From positions 1 through 64,000 of the forward strand of contig NW_024882310.1 of NCBI RefSeq assembly GCF_019059575.1: a stretch of 64,000 nucleotides of DNA, given 5' to 3'. Within the stretch, counting starts at the first letter, position 1. Each line of letters begins with the position of its first letter. The stretch is from Amphibalanus amphitrite (lineage: Eukaryota; Arthropoda; Thecostraca; Balanomorpha; Balanidae). Both the position numbers and the translations under genes were made by a program. Shown one piece after another: positions 50,001 through 57,932 of this stretch. The notes under the pieces are model-generated. The model saw nothing but the letters and a program-made list of their open reading frames with translations. It was not told the origin of the DNA and searched no databases.

Positions 50001-50403
50001 TATCGTTTCCCTCGCCTCTGGTAGGGACATCGGCGGCAGCGTTACCGTCAAACCAGGCTTCAGGGCCAAAGACATGCAGCTGACGATCGACATCCGAACG
50101 CCTGTCGAGGGCTTCGAGCGTCTCGGCTTCGACATCGCCTACACCAATATCGACAACAGCAACATCATGCGAGTGGCCTTCGAGTCCCCCATGACAAAAC
50201 GCGTGGAGCTGTCGTTTGAGCTGACCAACCTGACGGATGACTACAGCACCGACTTCAGAGCCGGCGTCACCACAAACTACCTGGGCAACGCCTTCACGTT
50301 CAAGACCACCATCCTGAGGGACAGACACGGCATGAAGTACGAGCTGGAGATCGAGTCTCCGTTCCACATCCTGCCATCCTTCAAAATCACGGGACGGCGC
50401 TGA
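25879..50403 (+). CDS. apoLp: Apolipophorin II/I precursor (large lipid transfer protein), complete
   Basis: A secreted lipid-carrier precursor that scaffolds haemolymph lipoprotein particles. Exons are 25879-25930, 34449-34666, 35196-35308, 35809-35947, 36143-36318, 36669-36853, 37247-39718, 39966-40198, 40430-40639, 41126-41326, 41616-41990, 42346-42509, 42681-42870 and 43351-50403. All have GT/AG borders and frames join without a break: 3926 residues plus stop. In order: signal peptide (1-17), vitellogenin-N lipid-binding domain (about 30-600), an open beta-sheet DUF1943-type domain from about residue 625, a furin-type RSARR at 725-729, then a long apoB-like beta-rich region with about 28 TPxxGFE-type units. 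The site matches the apoLp-II/I cleavage of insects. Unlike insect apolipophorins, no C-terminal von Willebrand D domain is present. Vitellogenin is the alternative, but length, repeats and lack of a polyserine tract favour apolipophorin. Crustacean dLp/HDL-BGBP is the closest functional comparison. Confidence 0.92.
27641..27799. mobile_element. Hairpin MITE with TA target sites in intron 1
   Basis: The arms begin CACCTTTTTGCACTCAAAAT and fold back over about 70 bp with a 15-20 nt loop. TA flanks both ends (27639-27640 and 27800-27801), as in Tc1/mariner-type MITEs. Confidence 0.75.
28211..28431. mobile_element. MITE M, GGGCCTCGTTTCATAAAGCG ends
   Basis: TIRs of about 35 bp at 28211 and 28431 are nearly perfect complements, with a second inverted block (TGCAAGTGCATGTGAAGC/GCTTCACATGCGCTTGCA) inside. 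Flanking 9-mers TTGTGACCT and TGGTGACCT differ at one position. This suggests a 9-bp duplication as in Mutator-like elements, but the class is uncertain. Confidence 0.7.
32134..33010. mobile_element. TTAA-family element O nested in N
   Basis: The left end TTAACCCTCGC at 32134 and the right end GCGAGGGCTAA at 33010 are complements with one change in the TTAA. The left interior (GTTTATCAATTTTACACATG near 32239) matches element Q at about 51344-51362. AGGTCA repeats lie at 32448-32490 and 32675-32700, and a C-run precedes the right end. Confidence 0.65.
33323..33657 (-). mobile_element. tRNA-derived SINE-like core between inverted arms (element P)
   Basis: On the minus strand, 33562-33490 reads as a tRNA-like unit: box A ATAGTGGAGTGGTTA (33555-33541) and box B CGAGTTCGATTCCC about 35 nt later. 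The acceptor stem does not pair, so it is not a tRNA gene. Outside the core, 33323-33405 and about 33575-33657 are near-perfect inverted repeats of about 83 bp. Confidence 0.65.
34449..36853 (+). CDS. apoLp: Apolipophorin exons 2-6: first part of the lipid-binding N-terminal domain
   Basis: Exons are 34449-34666, 35196-35308, 35809-35947, 36143-36318 and 36669-36853. They encode residues 18-295 of the vitellogenin-N domain, which forms the lipid-binding cavity with the lipoprotein N-sheet. Visible family features are FQPGSTHVFDYTSDV early in exon 2, VWVVNFKRGVLSTLV in exon 4, paired cysteines around the RKDLLTCSGR stretch in exon 5, and VCHESHMFKPFS in exon 6. Phases 0, 2, 0, 2 and 1 join without gaps. 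Confidence 0.9.
37247..39718 (+). CDS. apoLp: Apolipophorin exon 7: helical domain, DUF1943 and furin site
   Basis: The 2472-nt exon covers residues 295-1118. It first gives the superhelical part of the N-terminal domain. From about residue 625 (KFSRYFEKTMFSES, then IPRSGMFNLTVDLFGEAFN) it enters the open beta-sheet domain. RSARR at 725-729 (38536-38550) fits the minimal furin pattern RxxR and lies where insect precursors are cut into apoLp-II and apoLp-I. Codon use is strongly G/C-ending. Donor GTACGT at 39719. Confidence 0.93.
39966..42870 (+). CDS. apoLp: Apolipophorin exons 8-13: beta-rich region
   Basis: Exons are 39966-40198, 40430-40639, 41126-41326, 41616-41990, 42346-42509 and 42681-42870, encoding residues 1118-1576. 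The sequence is amphipathic beta-strand-like throughout (for example NVNTPLEGFTTLSLTYTKK in exon 13, the first clear TPxEGF unit). The exon 12 donor is placed at GTGAGT (42510), which leaves a split His codon completed by exon 13. Introns are short; the one before exon 10 holds a CT microsatellite. Confidence 0.88.
40927..41011 (+). repeat. (CT)n microsatellite in intron 9
   Basis: About 42 uninterrupted CT units, 115 bp upstream of the exon 10 acceptor. Long Ser/Leu open frames across it are artefacts. Confidence 0.97.
43351..50403 (+). CDS. apoLp: Apolipophorin exon 14: 7-kb exon of apoB-like beta repeats
   Basis: A single exon of 2350 codons plus stop (residues 1577-3926). It starts after CTCCTCACAG; an in-frame ATG-like start upstream at 43312 is intron. 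It consists of repeated units of about 80-90 residues centred on TPFEGFE, TPIDGYES or TPVEDWEN-type turns, which in apoB-class proteins form lipid-facing beta sheet. The last cysteine codon is at 45325, leaving 1691 residues without cysteine. Extra furin-type sites RRGKR (2686-2690) and RGRRR (2795-2799) and two RGD triplets (2916 and 3736) are present. The protein ends SFKITGRR with no von Willebrand D domain. Confidence 0.93.
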   Translation: MVGRLEEQEARLVGHLLLHSAIETRLELFTPVPGWEKSQLSFRYLLDYNRFDGRVLLAKNDDEVALGGSFEMRQDLLLSKIHAALDLALPIDAFRKGKVGFDLKFGDAHLDGGVLVQWKDTREHELSVSLTSQHSFDHEAHMDSVLTIHTPFEGFEVMSSHLKFSSRAGHFHALMNMIHADVKMINFEVLSTKGFPTDNVKFVFNCAFCPLEILYEGNFGLETSHTGSVSTHWYGKELSFSFKQDQTMPREGSARSDVAASLVLPIDPSRYAMKITREVDISAHEVSEQSEFSWGSKKIANEMTVKWDAKMNDEDSLESLSFTGTGKLTTPFQGWESVEISHTSKVTKLNTRPSYSGYTKYVNNEGKTVEITDRMEFEDSLNWLLQRDITSESRWVSSATHSIRMSGEPSSVQLTVNSQMADETAQLQYSHQLRDIQFSASVSGNWFGCPTRGLKVAVRNAAEAVYPSLDITYDEGKTIRMYGSISKSLEKGQSSVTLEAPFTDRAVLSIEHDCDYNTKKFTVDYLHGDKRYVFDVDASTKRYLTSDAKLAIKFSSPPTCMGEGSIVFKYDMEDELKLKGMVTFNDWKMSTKSKLGMMKGHFTVNTPYTGYTLLSASYLFKGDEGEIRLKKEDAQILAVLSRAFSGSESTYIMRVNTPCAGYESMTLSINKPMNENRFNAEYQRGRLASISITTEYEISAPVFSISAEAQSTIEGFSTSGLYISYNMFDQEARFVLSKENKKIDTKVVVGLSALYSELSVEYSNTLLDFGLPQQLTVTGMYNVRDVKKSMELAVIKGEERFVFNAEAQLEDELNLFTVTINTPIDGYESAKLEARLHLTDSKILAKLELSKNEDILKAVFHAKRDEDTVGASVALHTPWEAYRLTTLSAEYGMGSLGGYVKLVAERNSDSYEIKGTMEEKDETVLLVLTTPFTGFERISTEGSFSKKDSGVHALLVLSRNQDEIRLALKTEVSWTKSKVSLDITTPFPGARFLGATAMYDIQSEQKTANVLVAVNEMHYGVNLFAYMKRGAATGLVELNTPVEDWENVKYQVTYDINNDEKVIEISYEKNGVKQVIAGRGSYDGENAYIDVITPLNGYENMGINGRYVNRRGKREAGYDAHVNDHRHRLYVLYERKGLESATLKVETPIEGMHSISVDARSQEFPDGMGYYINTNRDGKRNTIEIRTVKDDDSIGADISIQSYIEGLENVRLSGNIVTRGRRRSFSFKSVRGESQAEISGQIVMKRRSGKGKFKVNLPMIEEWGDIDASFEYDLGRTKTFQLTSTRGGVTREYSGSLQYSDTSFAVTLNTPFDGFETLSAEASRTEGPDGTITADIKLTRGDRKVKIDYNYNLSGSDGSGYVKITTPYDDFRTIKTSLSYNIGASSRTFEFMAQRDARKWHLKTSRSWADGEDHASLELHTPIEEISEVKIERNFNLQNLKAMTYNAAYERNGRKFSLSGTGSIKRKGKEASFDVSVSTPLEIGSLGATIAYDFASKPRTINGKVTAGNRYASLTASLAADGGSVSLVTTNEMLPKADFVYTADVSASKRSVQASLTLYDGRKLELDYLADYSRKNKANGHIYVQSTTFGDRKLIWDYATPKDDFAANLKYTSPNGNLDWSVTVDGKRYVQRKIVVKSSIESEIYTSSWMATIHYNTKNGFTTKNKLVYNGKTYSLNFDAKEVNGKREVSLSYSGQLLKGLQIEGTWTLPSNPAPKKEFDISYKRGPKEGSLKGSFQVSPGGKSGSVDIKITTPFKVVKSLDVDGSWDFILPNRILNINYNRNGGKTYSLDFVASRQEEEGKPYGQYRLSVTTPPLEMRPNVFVSEHSIEVTFDMRYGTMFKWVVTSPIEEELLIDVKQSGNVRTVKAHYRYNDEIGLTPYMPPYVNIDFNSKRTNRRAGPKIDMTLNTNFEGFEDIEVNIDVSRGRPKSTVKVNYRRGTRTADMTAEFEMNQAGGGIRFDIKTPIEGFEQVSISGSYAKEPNYALNLDYSRGEKYVKVTSSLQYNAERSYGQLQSGSVDARFKLDSFITMPIDLLVTLDGSMEAQPRRSGQFKLVATLNGDTYSVDHQVSRAEAGRRTARMVILTPFKGPFKKIVYNADVSTAANKATISLEYGRKRIDLDVSWFAGEGRQYGAEIRLNTPYKPVQAVELDAKATLQPRGDVVDVLVHYRRGQKMVHVTGTVQPFAVDLHFETPTFGNFGVKGGYTPLDSALKVEAIVSLASGRDIGGSVTVKPGFRAKDMQLTIDIRTPVEGFERLGFDIAYTNIDNSNIMRVAFESPMTKRVELSFELTNLTDDYSTDFRAGVTTNYLGNAFTFKTTILRDRHGMKYELEIESPFHILPSFKITGRR

Positions 50404-50680
50404 TCGCTGCGCCCGGAGAGTCCCGGCGCTCGGCACTAGCGGCATTCGATTCCGCTGCTTTCTTATCACCCTTAGTGCCGGTTTGTGAGTGTTGTGTAAA
50501 TATCATTGTGCGTTATGTGCGAGAATCGCCGTACCATGTTATAGTCAATGTGTCGATGGGTGGTGAGAAAATACATGATGTAAATCCGGACATGCATACA
50601 GCACAGACAAATTAATGTGAGTTCAAACTTGATGCGTGGATTGCGGCAAATAAATTGAGTGTGTGAACACGTGCGTGTCC
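50404..50680 (+). terminator. apoLp: Apolipophorin 3' UTR and polyadenylation signal
   Basis: AATAAA at 50649-50654 is followed at once by GT-rich sequence (GAGTGTGTGAACACGTGCGTG). Cleavage near 50670-50680 would give a 3' UTR of about 270 nt. This supports the TGA at 50401 as the true end of the gene. Confidence 0.75.
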
Positions 50681-51237
50681 ATGTGAGATGTGAAAGAAGG
50701 GCTATTGATGGGAAGGCGACGAAAATAGACATACACGGATTAGACACGGATATACTCAAGAAATCAATATAGGGACAGATACAAAAGTGGCGCAACAAGG
50801 TACACACAAAAAAGGCTCTCTAAAGAGCTATGTTATACACATAGGTGGGCGGTGGGCACCTTCCTCAAAGTTGTGGCGTTACTTGTTCCCCCGTTCCTAC
50901 AGAACGTGACTTTTGTCATTCGTTGCTCTGCTCCTCTGCAAAATGTAATGCGTTAGGCGGCACGGGTGGACATCGATAGCAGCGCCTCTATCGGTCACTA
51001 GGGAAAGCTGGGCTGTAGGCGACGAAATACCGGCTGAGTTGTCACACGTTGAATAGGTTTATAGACATCCGTCTTGTGAAAAAGTTGAAATTTTGCCTTC
51101 AATATTTCTACAGGCAAATTTTAGAAGTGATCTTCACATCTTGCAAGGCCGTTTAGATTATTGTATCCACTTCAAGCCTTCCTTATTGTTCTTGACAATG
51201 GTGCTGGAACTATTTATAATATGTGTTTCTACCTTAG
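50681..51237. other. Spacer after the apolipophorin gene
   Basis: I see no gene, RNA or repeat that I can support. Confidence 0.4.
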
Positions 51238-52243
51238 TTAACCCTCGCACCGACGGGGGGGCGGATATCCGCCCCCTGAGGTTTTTCGCGAATAGCGGGA
51301 AAACCGCGGCGCGTAGCGCCGCGAAATTTGGCATGACTATAACCTCATCAATTTTACACATGGTGTGCAAGTTTGAACCTCCTACCTTTTAAGGTCAGGT
51401 CACCAGGTCACTTTGAATGACCCAACCTCAAGTCACTTTTTTGCAACTTTGTCACCGTGCCAGAGCTACAGCAGATGTCGGAGGCCTTTGAAAGTCGCAG
51501 GATATTATAAGGTCATTAGTAGCTACAATTTGTATATCTCGGAATTTTGATATCGGTGACCTAAGGTCAGGTCAATTTCGCGACCTCCCCATTATAAGTC
51601 AATGGGGGAAAAATCAACTCCCTGTTTTTACCACTAAAACGGGTCGGAATGGCCCCATATACCATACATGACTTCATATACGATCAACCTTCACTACCTT
51701 GGTCTGTTTTGCTGTTGGGCAGCTGTGAGGTCATGTGACGTCATCAAAGGTCACCAAAGGTTTTTGGCCAATAACTCCGTACAGGAACAAGATACAGACG
51801 CGTGGATGGTCTCATTGTGTTCAGCTCGTCAATCCGCATCGAATGATATACATGATGACCTCGAGGTCACGTGACCTGAGGTCAACCTTTGACCTTGACC
51901 TTTCGAGGTCAACATATATATCATTCGATGCGGATTGACGAGAGGATCACGATGATGCCCTTAGTTTGTTCCTATCTTGATTAATTCGAAAGTTATTCGA
52001 GAAAAACTCTCCATATCTAGCGCCGCCATTTTGACTTTTTCGACCCCTATGACGTCATCTTTGACCTGACCTGAAAATGACCTGAGTAAAAATTGTAGAT
52101 CTTGGCCGTGCGTATCCGATGCCGTTTACCGCTTGTCGCTATCTTGCTTCGTTCTCGAGATCTCAGGGGGGGGGGGCGGTCATCCGCCCCCCCCCCCCCG
52201 TCGGTGCGAAGTTGGCGCAGACCCCCGTCGGTGCGCGGGTTAA
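51238..52243. mobile_element. TTAA-flanked piggyBac-like element Q
   Basis: TTAA at 51238 plus CCCTCGCACCGACGGG. The right end is the complement (CGTCGGTGCGCGGG) plus TTAA at 52240-52243. The right terminal motif is doubled (52199 and 52228). Terminal hairpins are explicit: GGGGGCGGATATCCGCCCCC at the left and a G-run, CGGTCATCCG and C-run at the right. The interior holds many AGGTCA half-sites and a 26-bp-armed palindrome (51825-51850 and 51917-51942). This is the best-preserved member of the family here. Confidence 0.8.
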
Positions 52244-54785
52244 AGAATATATTGTGCAAACGATGGAAAAACATAAAAGGAAGATTTTAAATGCAATTTT
52301 ATCTAACAATTAATAGTAGATTCTTTACACATAAAGGAAAAGTTGCATGCTAACTGACAATTTAAAGCTCTTGGGGCCAGATGATTTCTTCTTTTCTTAC
52401 GTCGCCCCAATGGCCGCGAATACACTTGTGATAACGCCTATCGGGAGGGTACTTATGTAGGTATAACTCAGCTACGACAGAAACACTACACATCAGTGGG
52501 ATATACTTTACACACCTTGCTGGAACCGCGGAAGACGGACGTGCTAGCCCCAATGAGACAGCCAGCCGCTACTAAACCCACCGGGAGAGCGGGCCGCAAA
52601 CTAAATTCACGGAGACAGCCTGCATAAATGGGCGAACTGACAGCTGGCTAGTGGCGCCAACTCGTCAAACGCCAAGCTGTGCCAAAGTTGGGACTTAGCG
52701 AAACGTACACGCTATCTTGAAATATTCGTGAAAAATGTCTCGCTTGCAACCTCACGATCATACATACATAGACCTCCGAAAAGCTCGGTACACAGAAATC
52801 CATGATAACCAAAAGCATGAATGGGGGTTCCTGTGTCCACGATTAGGAGATCGCGACCTCACCACTCCTTGTCAACTGTAAATTTCCGTGTTCACGCACA
52901 TTGCACACCATCTCTGCGCCTCCTATCATCGTCGCGCGCATGCCATCGGACTCGGCTCCAGACGGCGGTCGACGGCTGATGGCCCGGTGGGGTCGGCGCC
53001 GCTGATCGCGACCCCGCTACTCAGTGTGGTGAGTGGGGCCGACGGGTACGGCCGCGGCGCCGTGAGTGGTGCAGTGGTGCAGTGGTGCGGCTGTCAGCCG
53101 AGGTCGAGCTCCAGGAGCCCCTCGGAGTGGCGGCGCGGACCGGCGGCCAGCCATCAGCTTTGTGCAGGAGAGGATAACCAGCAATCCAGCAATCAGTGGC
53201 TGGGTGGCGCAGTGGCTCAGTGGTGCAGTCCTCGACAGCTCAGCGGCTCCAGTGGCTAGTTGACCCAGTGCTTAGCCCGATCAATACTTCAGCAGTTCAG
53301 TAGTTCAGAATTCTACCTGGCCATACGTCAGTGGAAAGGAAAGACATTCTGGACTAAGTGAGCCTGAACCGATCGCCAGCGCAGCTCAGAGTTCTGAACA
53401 GCACGGAAGCAGAAGCCTAAACGATAAGTACGGCAGAACCATAGGTACTGTGTCGAATTACATATACAGACAGAGTGAGTAAGGTGTTACTAGTGCGCAA
53501 ATAACCTGATAAACATGTATATTGTATACCACTAACCACTTTTCAAATATCAGCGTGGAATATTATTTGAACAAACCCCGACAGATTACACGTCATACAA
53601 GATAAATTTGCAGCGCAAAGGATACCGATAATAGTAGAATAAGTGTGCGTGCGTAGATGTCTTACACAATCACCTTTTCAATTTGTATAAAAGGCATAGA
53701 TGACCTGCGGTATGCAAAGGTATATCCATGGGCCCCTGGGCTTTTGGACTCAATGGACTCAAACGAAAAGTACACTGTTGAGTGTTCGAATAACACTTCG
53801 CACATAATCGCTTTAACTATAGTGCAGTTCCGTTTAAATCACATGATTATCACCCTCATTTCCTTAGTTGTCTACTCTCTTTTAATAAACTACATTGGGC
53901 TATGTTGAAAATACTTATGCATTTGCTCAAGAAGCATATGTAATTTGCTCACATTACCAGAGCTCTCATCAATATTTTTCATTGCCGCTGCCTCTGTGAA
54001 CTCAGACACACGCTGCGCATAAATCCAGCACGAATACTGCCGCAGATAGTCTCATAAAACCGCACCGGCTCATATCACAAGGCAGCGAGAGCACAGGAAG
54101 CCCCCTACCGTCTGCAGTCACACACCTACCGCAGATTCACCACTCTATACCAAACATCGATAACCAGTAGCCACAACACGACCTCTGGCCTATCGCATAC
54201 AGTTCAGCTCTCGTTCAGACGCTGCTGGTTCCGAGGCGGTGGGAGACGCGCTCCCAGGCGACGGGCCACGGTCAGGGTCAGCCGCAGGGGTCACCGACTG
54301 ACCTCGCTCTCGGAAGCGCCGCCGCCTTGGGAACTGGGACATCGGTTTAGTGTTCATCTGGGAGCGACCGCGTGACCCCAGGTCGCCAGCTTCAGTTCGA
54401 TTTAATCATAATTGGCACACTCATGCGCATCGTGTAGTAATTAAAAATAGTTAAAATTTGACGATACATTCTGGCAAGCAGTGCACAGATGCGTAATCCT
54501 AGGCAGACTTTCAGAAAACTCTGTGATGTCAGGCTCGTCTTACTTTGGCGACATGACCCGGCTAGATGGATGATGGCCTGAAAGTAAGCGGATTCTGCAC
54601 TGAATATCTCAGCCGCCATAAGCAGTTGCGATGATTGGCAATGAGGTCCTGCTTTCTAATGTGAAACAATGCTGGCATTTTTTGCCAATTTATACAAGCG
54701 TACAACCCCGGAAACAAGCCAATAACAACCACCTTACAGGCGTTTAGGCCGAAGCGTCATTATTCTTTTCCTCAGGTTAATAAAT
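52244..54785. other. Spacer with GC-rich block (possible 5' exon or promoter of the downstream gene)
   Basis: Positions 52880-53270 are GC-rich and include GCAGTGGT tandems (53066-53092 and 53205-53230). The next gene starts coding exactly at a splice acceptor (57933), so an upstream non-coding exon must exist. This block is a candidate, but I cannot fix its borders. Nothing else is recognised. Confidence 0.3.
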
Positions 54786-54946
54786 CTCTAAAAAGTTAAT
54801 TGTTTTCAAAACGGGCTTCGCTGAGGAAAACTAAATATTATAACCAAATATTTCGGCTTTATTGATCAGCCTTGTTCACTGGTTTTGGTTATAATATTTA
54901 GTTTTCCTCAGCGAAGCCCGTTTTGAAAACAATTAACTTTTTAGAG
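54786..54946. repeat. Perfect 63-bp inverted repeat with 35-nt loop
   Basis: Arms 54786-54848 and 54884-54946 are exact complements (beginning CTCTAAAAAGTTAATTG). The 10-mer GGCGTTTAGG occurs at 54739-54748 and again at 54946-54955, so a direct duplication may flank a slightly larger insertion. It is either a hairpin MITE or a structured RNA source. Confidence 0.85.
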
Positions 54947-57932
54947 GCGTTTAGGATACAAATTTTATCCGACACAATGGATCAGTACCCGGCCTTACTC
55001 AAACGAACACGAATTATTCCCCAACTCAGTCCCAATTGTCAGGTGTGTGACACTTCTATTGTAACGAAGTGCCAGTTTCCGTATCCACAAAGCTCTGCCG
55101 CATCTGTACCTTACAGACTGCACTGACTTTCCCCACAGGCGTCGATTGTTACCTGGTCAGTTGCATCGATCCATGCATCGCCCCTCGGTGGTACATAACA
55201 GGAGCCCACGGCACTGTGTCAACTCATTACACACAGCAGAGACGTGGTGCAAGGAACGGGGAGGGCTTGGAGTCATAATCGCACTAAGTCACCCTCTGCC
55301 CTTTCGAACTGGCAAGCCTAGCCCAAGCCTTCCAGCATTCGTGAGGATAGCATCGAAGGGGAGATGGGCTGGTTTAGGGTGAGCGGAGGGTGAAATGGAA
55401 ATGACGTTTGTCACGCAACCTCTATTGCTGTGTTCGTGGTCCGTCACACCCGTCACATCATGGTACGGTCCGTCACTCCGACACACAGTAACACCGGTCC
55501 GGTCGCTGTGTCACACATCGTCACGGCACGAACGGAAGGATGTCGCACGAACAATGACGACTGAATGCTGAAACGTTCAAAACAAAGGCGGTGGTTGAAA
55601 TGAGGTGGAAATGAGATGGTGTTCCAATGTCGCCTACATCTTCGCTAAAGTGCGCTGATTGCGCATGAAAAGTATAATAAGGTTTGTGCTCCTCCTCATA
55701 TCAAGGTGAATACCGAAGCTGACATGTGGAGAAATGTACTGATATCGAGCTTCGGCAACCGTTCAATATGATTATGCGACAAAGTGCGATCAATGCATGC
55801 ATATTGCACATAGGTTATTTAAGAAAACATACACATTTGGCATTGAGAACTGTTCCCAGTTTAGCATTCATAATATATCTATTTTCCATGCCTAACATCC
55901 ACTCTTAGGCTGTAAGGTTATCGCTACCAGTAAGTTTCTAGAACTATAACTCTTAGAAGTAGTTAAATAAAAGGTATGTAAAAACATTTTTGAGGTTGTT
56001 CCAAATGAATAACGAAAAACCGGCATGAAGTAGAAAATTCCATTTAATGTGGACTGATGGAGTCAGCCCTGTGCGCAACTGTCATCGTAAGACAGTCCGC
56101 ATTCGTCTACTTTTAGTTTACGTCTGTAATGTGGTTTGTTGTGGAGCGGTACCAGCCAGTAAAATCTACATATGCAGGTACACGATTTTTCACCCGGCCA
56201 TTGTTGACACTGGCCGGATCCCTCCGGACCCCAACACCGGATCTAGTAGTGAGTTCCCCTCAGTGACATTACATACTGACCGGATCCCATCGGACGCCAA
56301 CACCGGAACCAATGTTGGGGAGCCCCCAGTAACATCACATGCCGGTTCGAAGTATTTCAAGCATTCGTAGCAGAAGCAGCAGAGTTATTAGCAGCAGTAG
56401 CTCGTATTAGTAGCAACATTTTGACAAAAGATGATAATTTCTACCGAGCCTAAAATACAATGCAATGAAATCACGGACGTGTAAATAAACGCCCGTGAAT
56501 TTATCACGGACGTTTATTTATACGTCCGTGACTAAAATCGAGGTTATCCTTGTGCAAAACAGCCAGCAGCCTACTTCCTTTCTTATCCAGTCTTTCTGGA
56601 TCTACTTTTCTACCCCGTCGCAAGCAAAATGCGTAAAGCGCCGATAGAAGTTGTAGTGTGGATAAAAAGGAATCCTACCACCCTACAACTGTTCGATTCA
56701 TACAGGCCCTGATGATCAATCAATATGCCTACCATTCTTTTTATCGCGGCAATAAAGCTTTCCTATGCAGCCGATCAGCAAAACAATGCGGGTAGCTGCA
56801 CTGCGGCAAATACGTTGGGGTGGGTCGCTTCCCATCTACCCTCCCTCCCCTCCCTCATAGCCGCAGGGCGAGGGGGTCGGTCGTGCGGGTCGATGTATCG
56901 ACCACAGGTGACCGTCGCCACGCGACCACCGACCGGCCACTGGAGGAGTAAAGACTCGCTGACTCAGATATTCATCGACTCACCGACTCAGAGTTGTGCT
57001 GGACGAGCTATCGACCCTCCCCTTCTCACGATATGATGCAGCGTGCACTACCTCCGGCATAAGAGCACAGTAACAAAGGAGCAGGACTACCGACTATTCC
57101 GCCTCACAAAAGGCAGCTTAAAGACAATTGTGCGCTATTCTGTCAATGAAAATATGAGGTAGACTAAAATCATTTCATTGCGTGGCAGCTCAAATGCGAT
57201 GCGACAGACTGCACTAAGATCTATGTATATGAATACCGGAATATACAGAGAAACATAGTGCAGTGAAAATCTTGTTTGTGATACCTGCTGGCATACATGC
57301 GTTCTATATAACCATTAAACATAGGTAAGGGAGGCACAGAACGTGAAAATCTGCCCCCCACGCTCTGGCATGTGGCGGGCAATTGCGCTTTAGGTATGCC
57401 TTTCACCTCAAAGCATTTCAAACATCAAAAAGTTCACGACATTTGAAAATAAAGTCGTGCTAGACAATCTGACGGTGGCACTGGTATACAGTATCCTCCA
57501 AAGACGAGCGGTAGAGCACCACGGCTTCTTCTTCTGAAGTATCCACCAGCCCCGCTCGCCGTTGACTCTCAAAACAGTTGGGGATAAAGTCAAGACACGA
57601 GAATACAAGTAAAACGTTCCCGTACTTTCACTGTTCACACCAGTTGCACGGTCTCGCTTCTGCGACCATCTCTCGTCTACTGCTTCTCAGCCCAATCGGT
57701 GACCATTGGACGGTCACATATTGATTCATTGTGTTTGGAAACTTCAATATTTTCGAGTCTCTTATACTTGTACATACTAGTCGTCATGTTATATGTAAGT
57801 GATATGCTCCTGTCGATGATTTTAGATCTAAGGAAACTGCTTTTTGTCAAGTTTCGAGAATGATTTACAAAAAAAAAATAGGTAACAAAAAATATCCTTG
57901 AACGATATCTGTTGTTTTTTTTTTCATTTCAG
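54947..57932. other. Spacer with small repeats
   Basis: No coding exon is supported. A tandem pair with 66-bp period lies at about 56206-56343 (CCGGATCCC...CCAACACCGGA). A stem-loop pair built on ATCACGGACGT lies at about 56471-56532. Positions 56850-57030 are GC-rich without recognised content. Confidence 0.45.
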
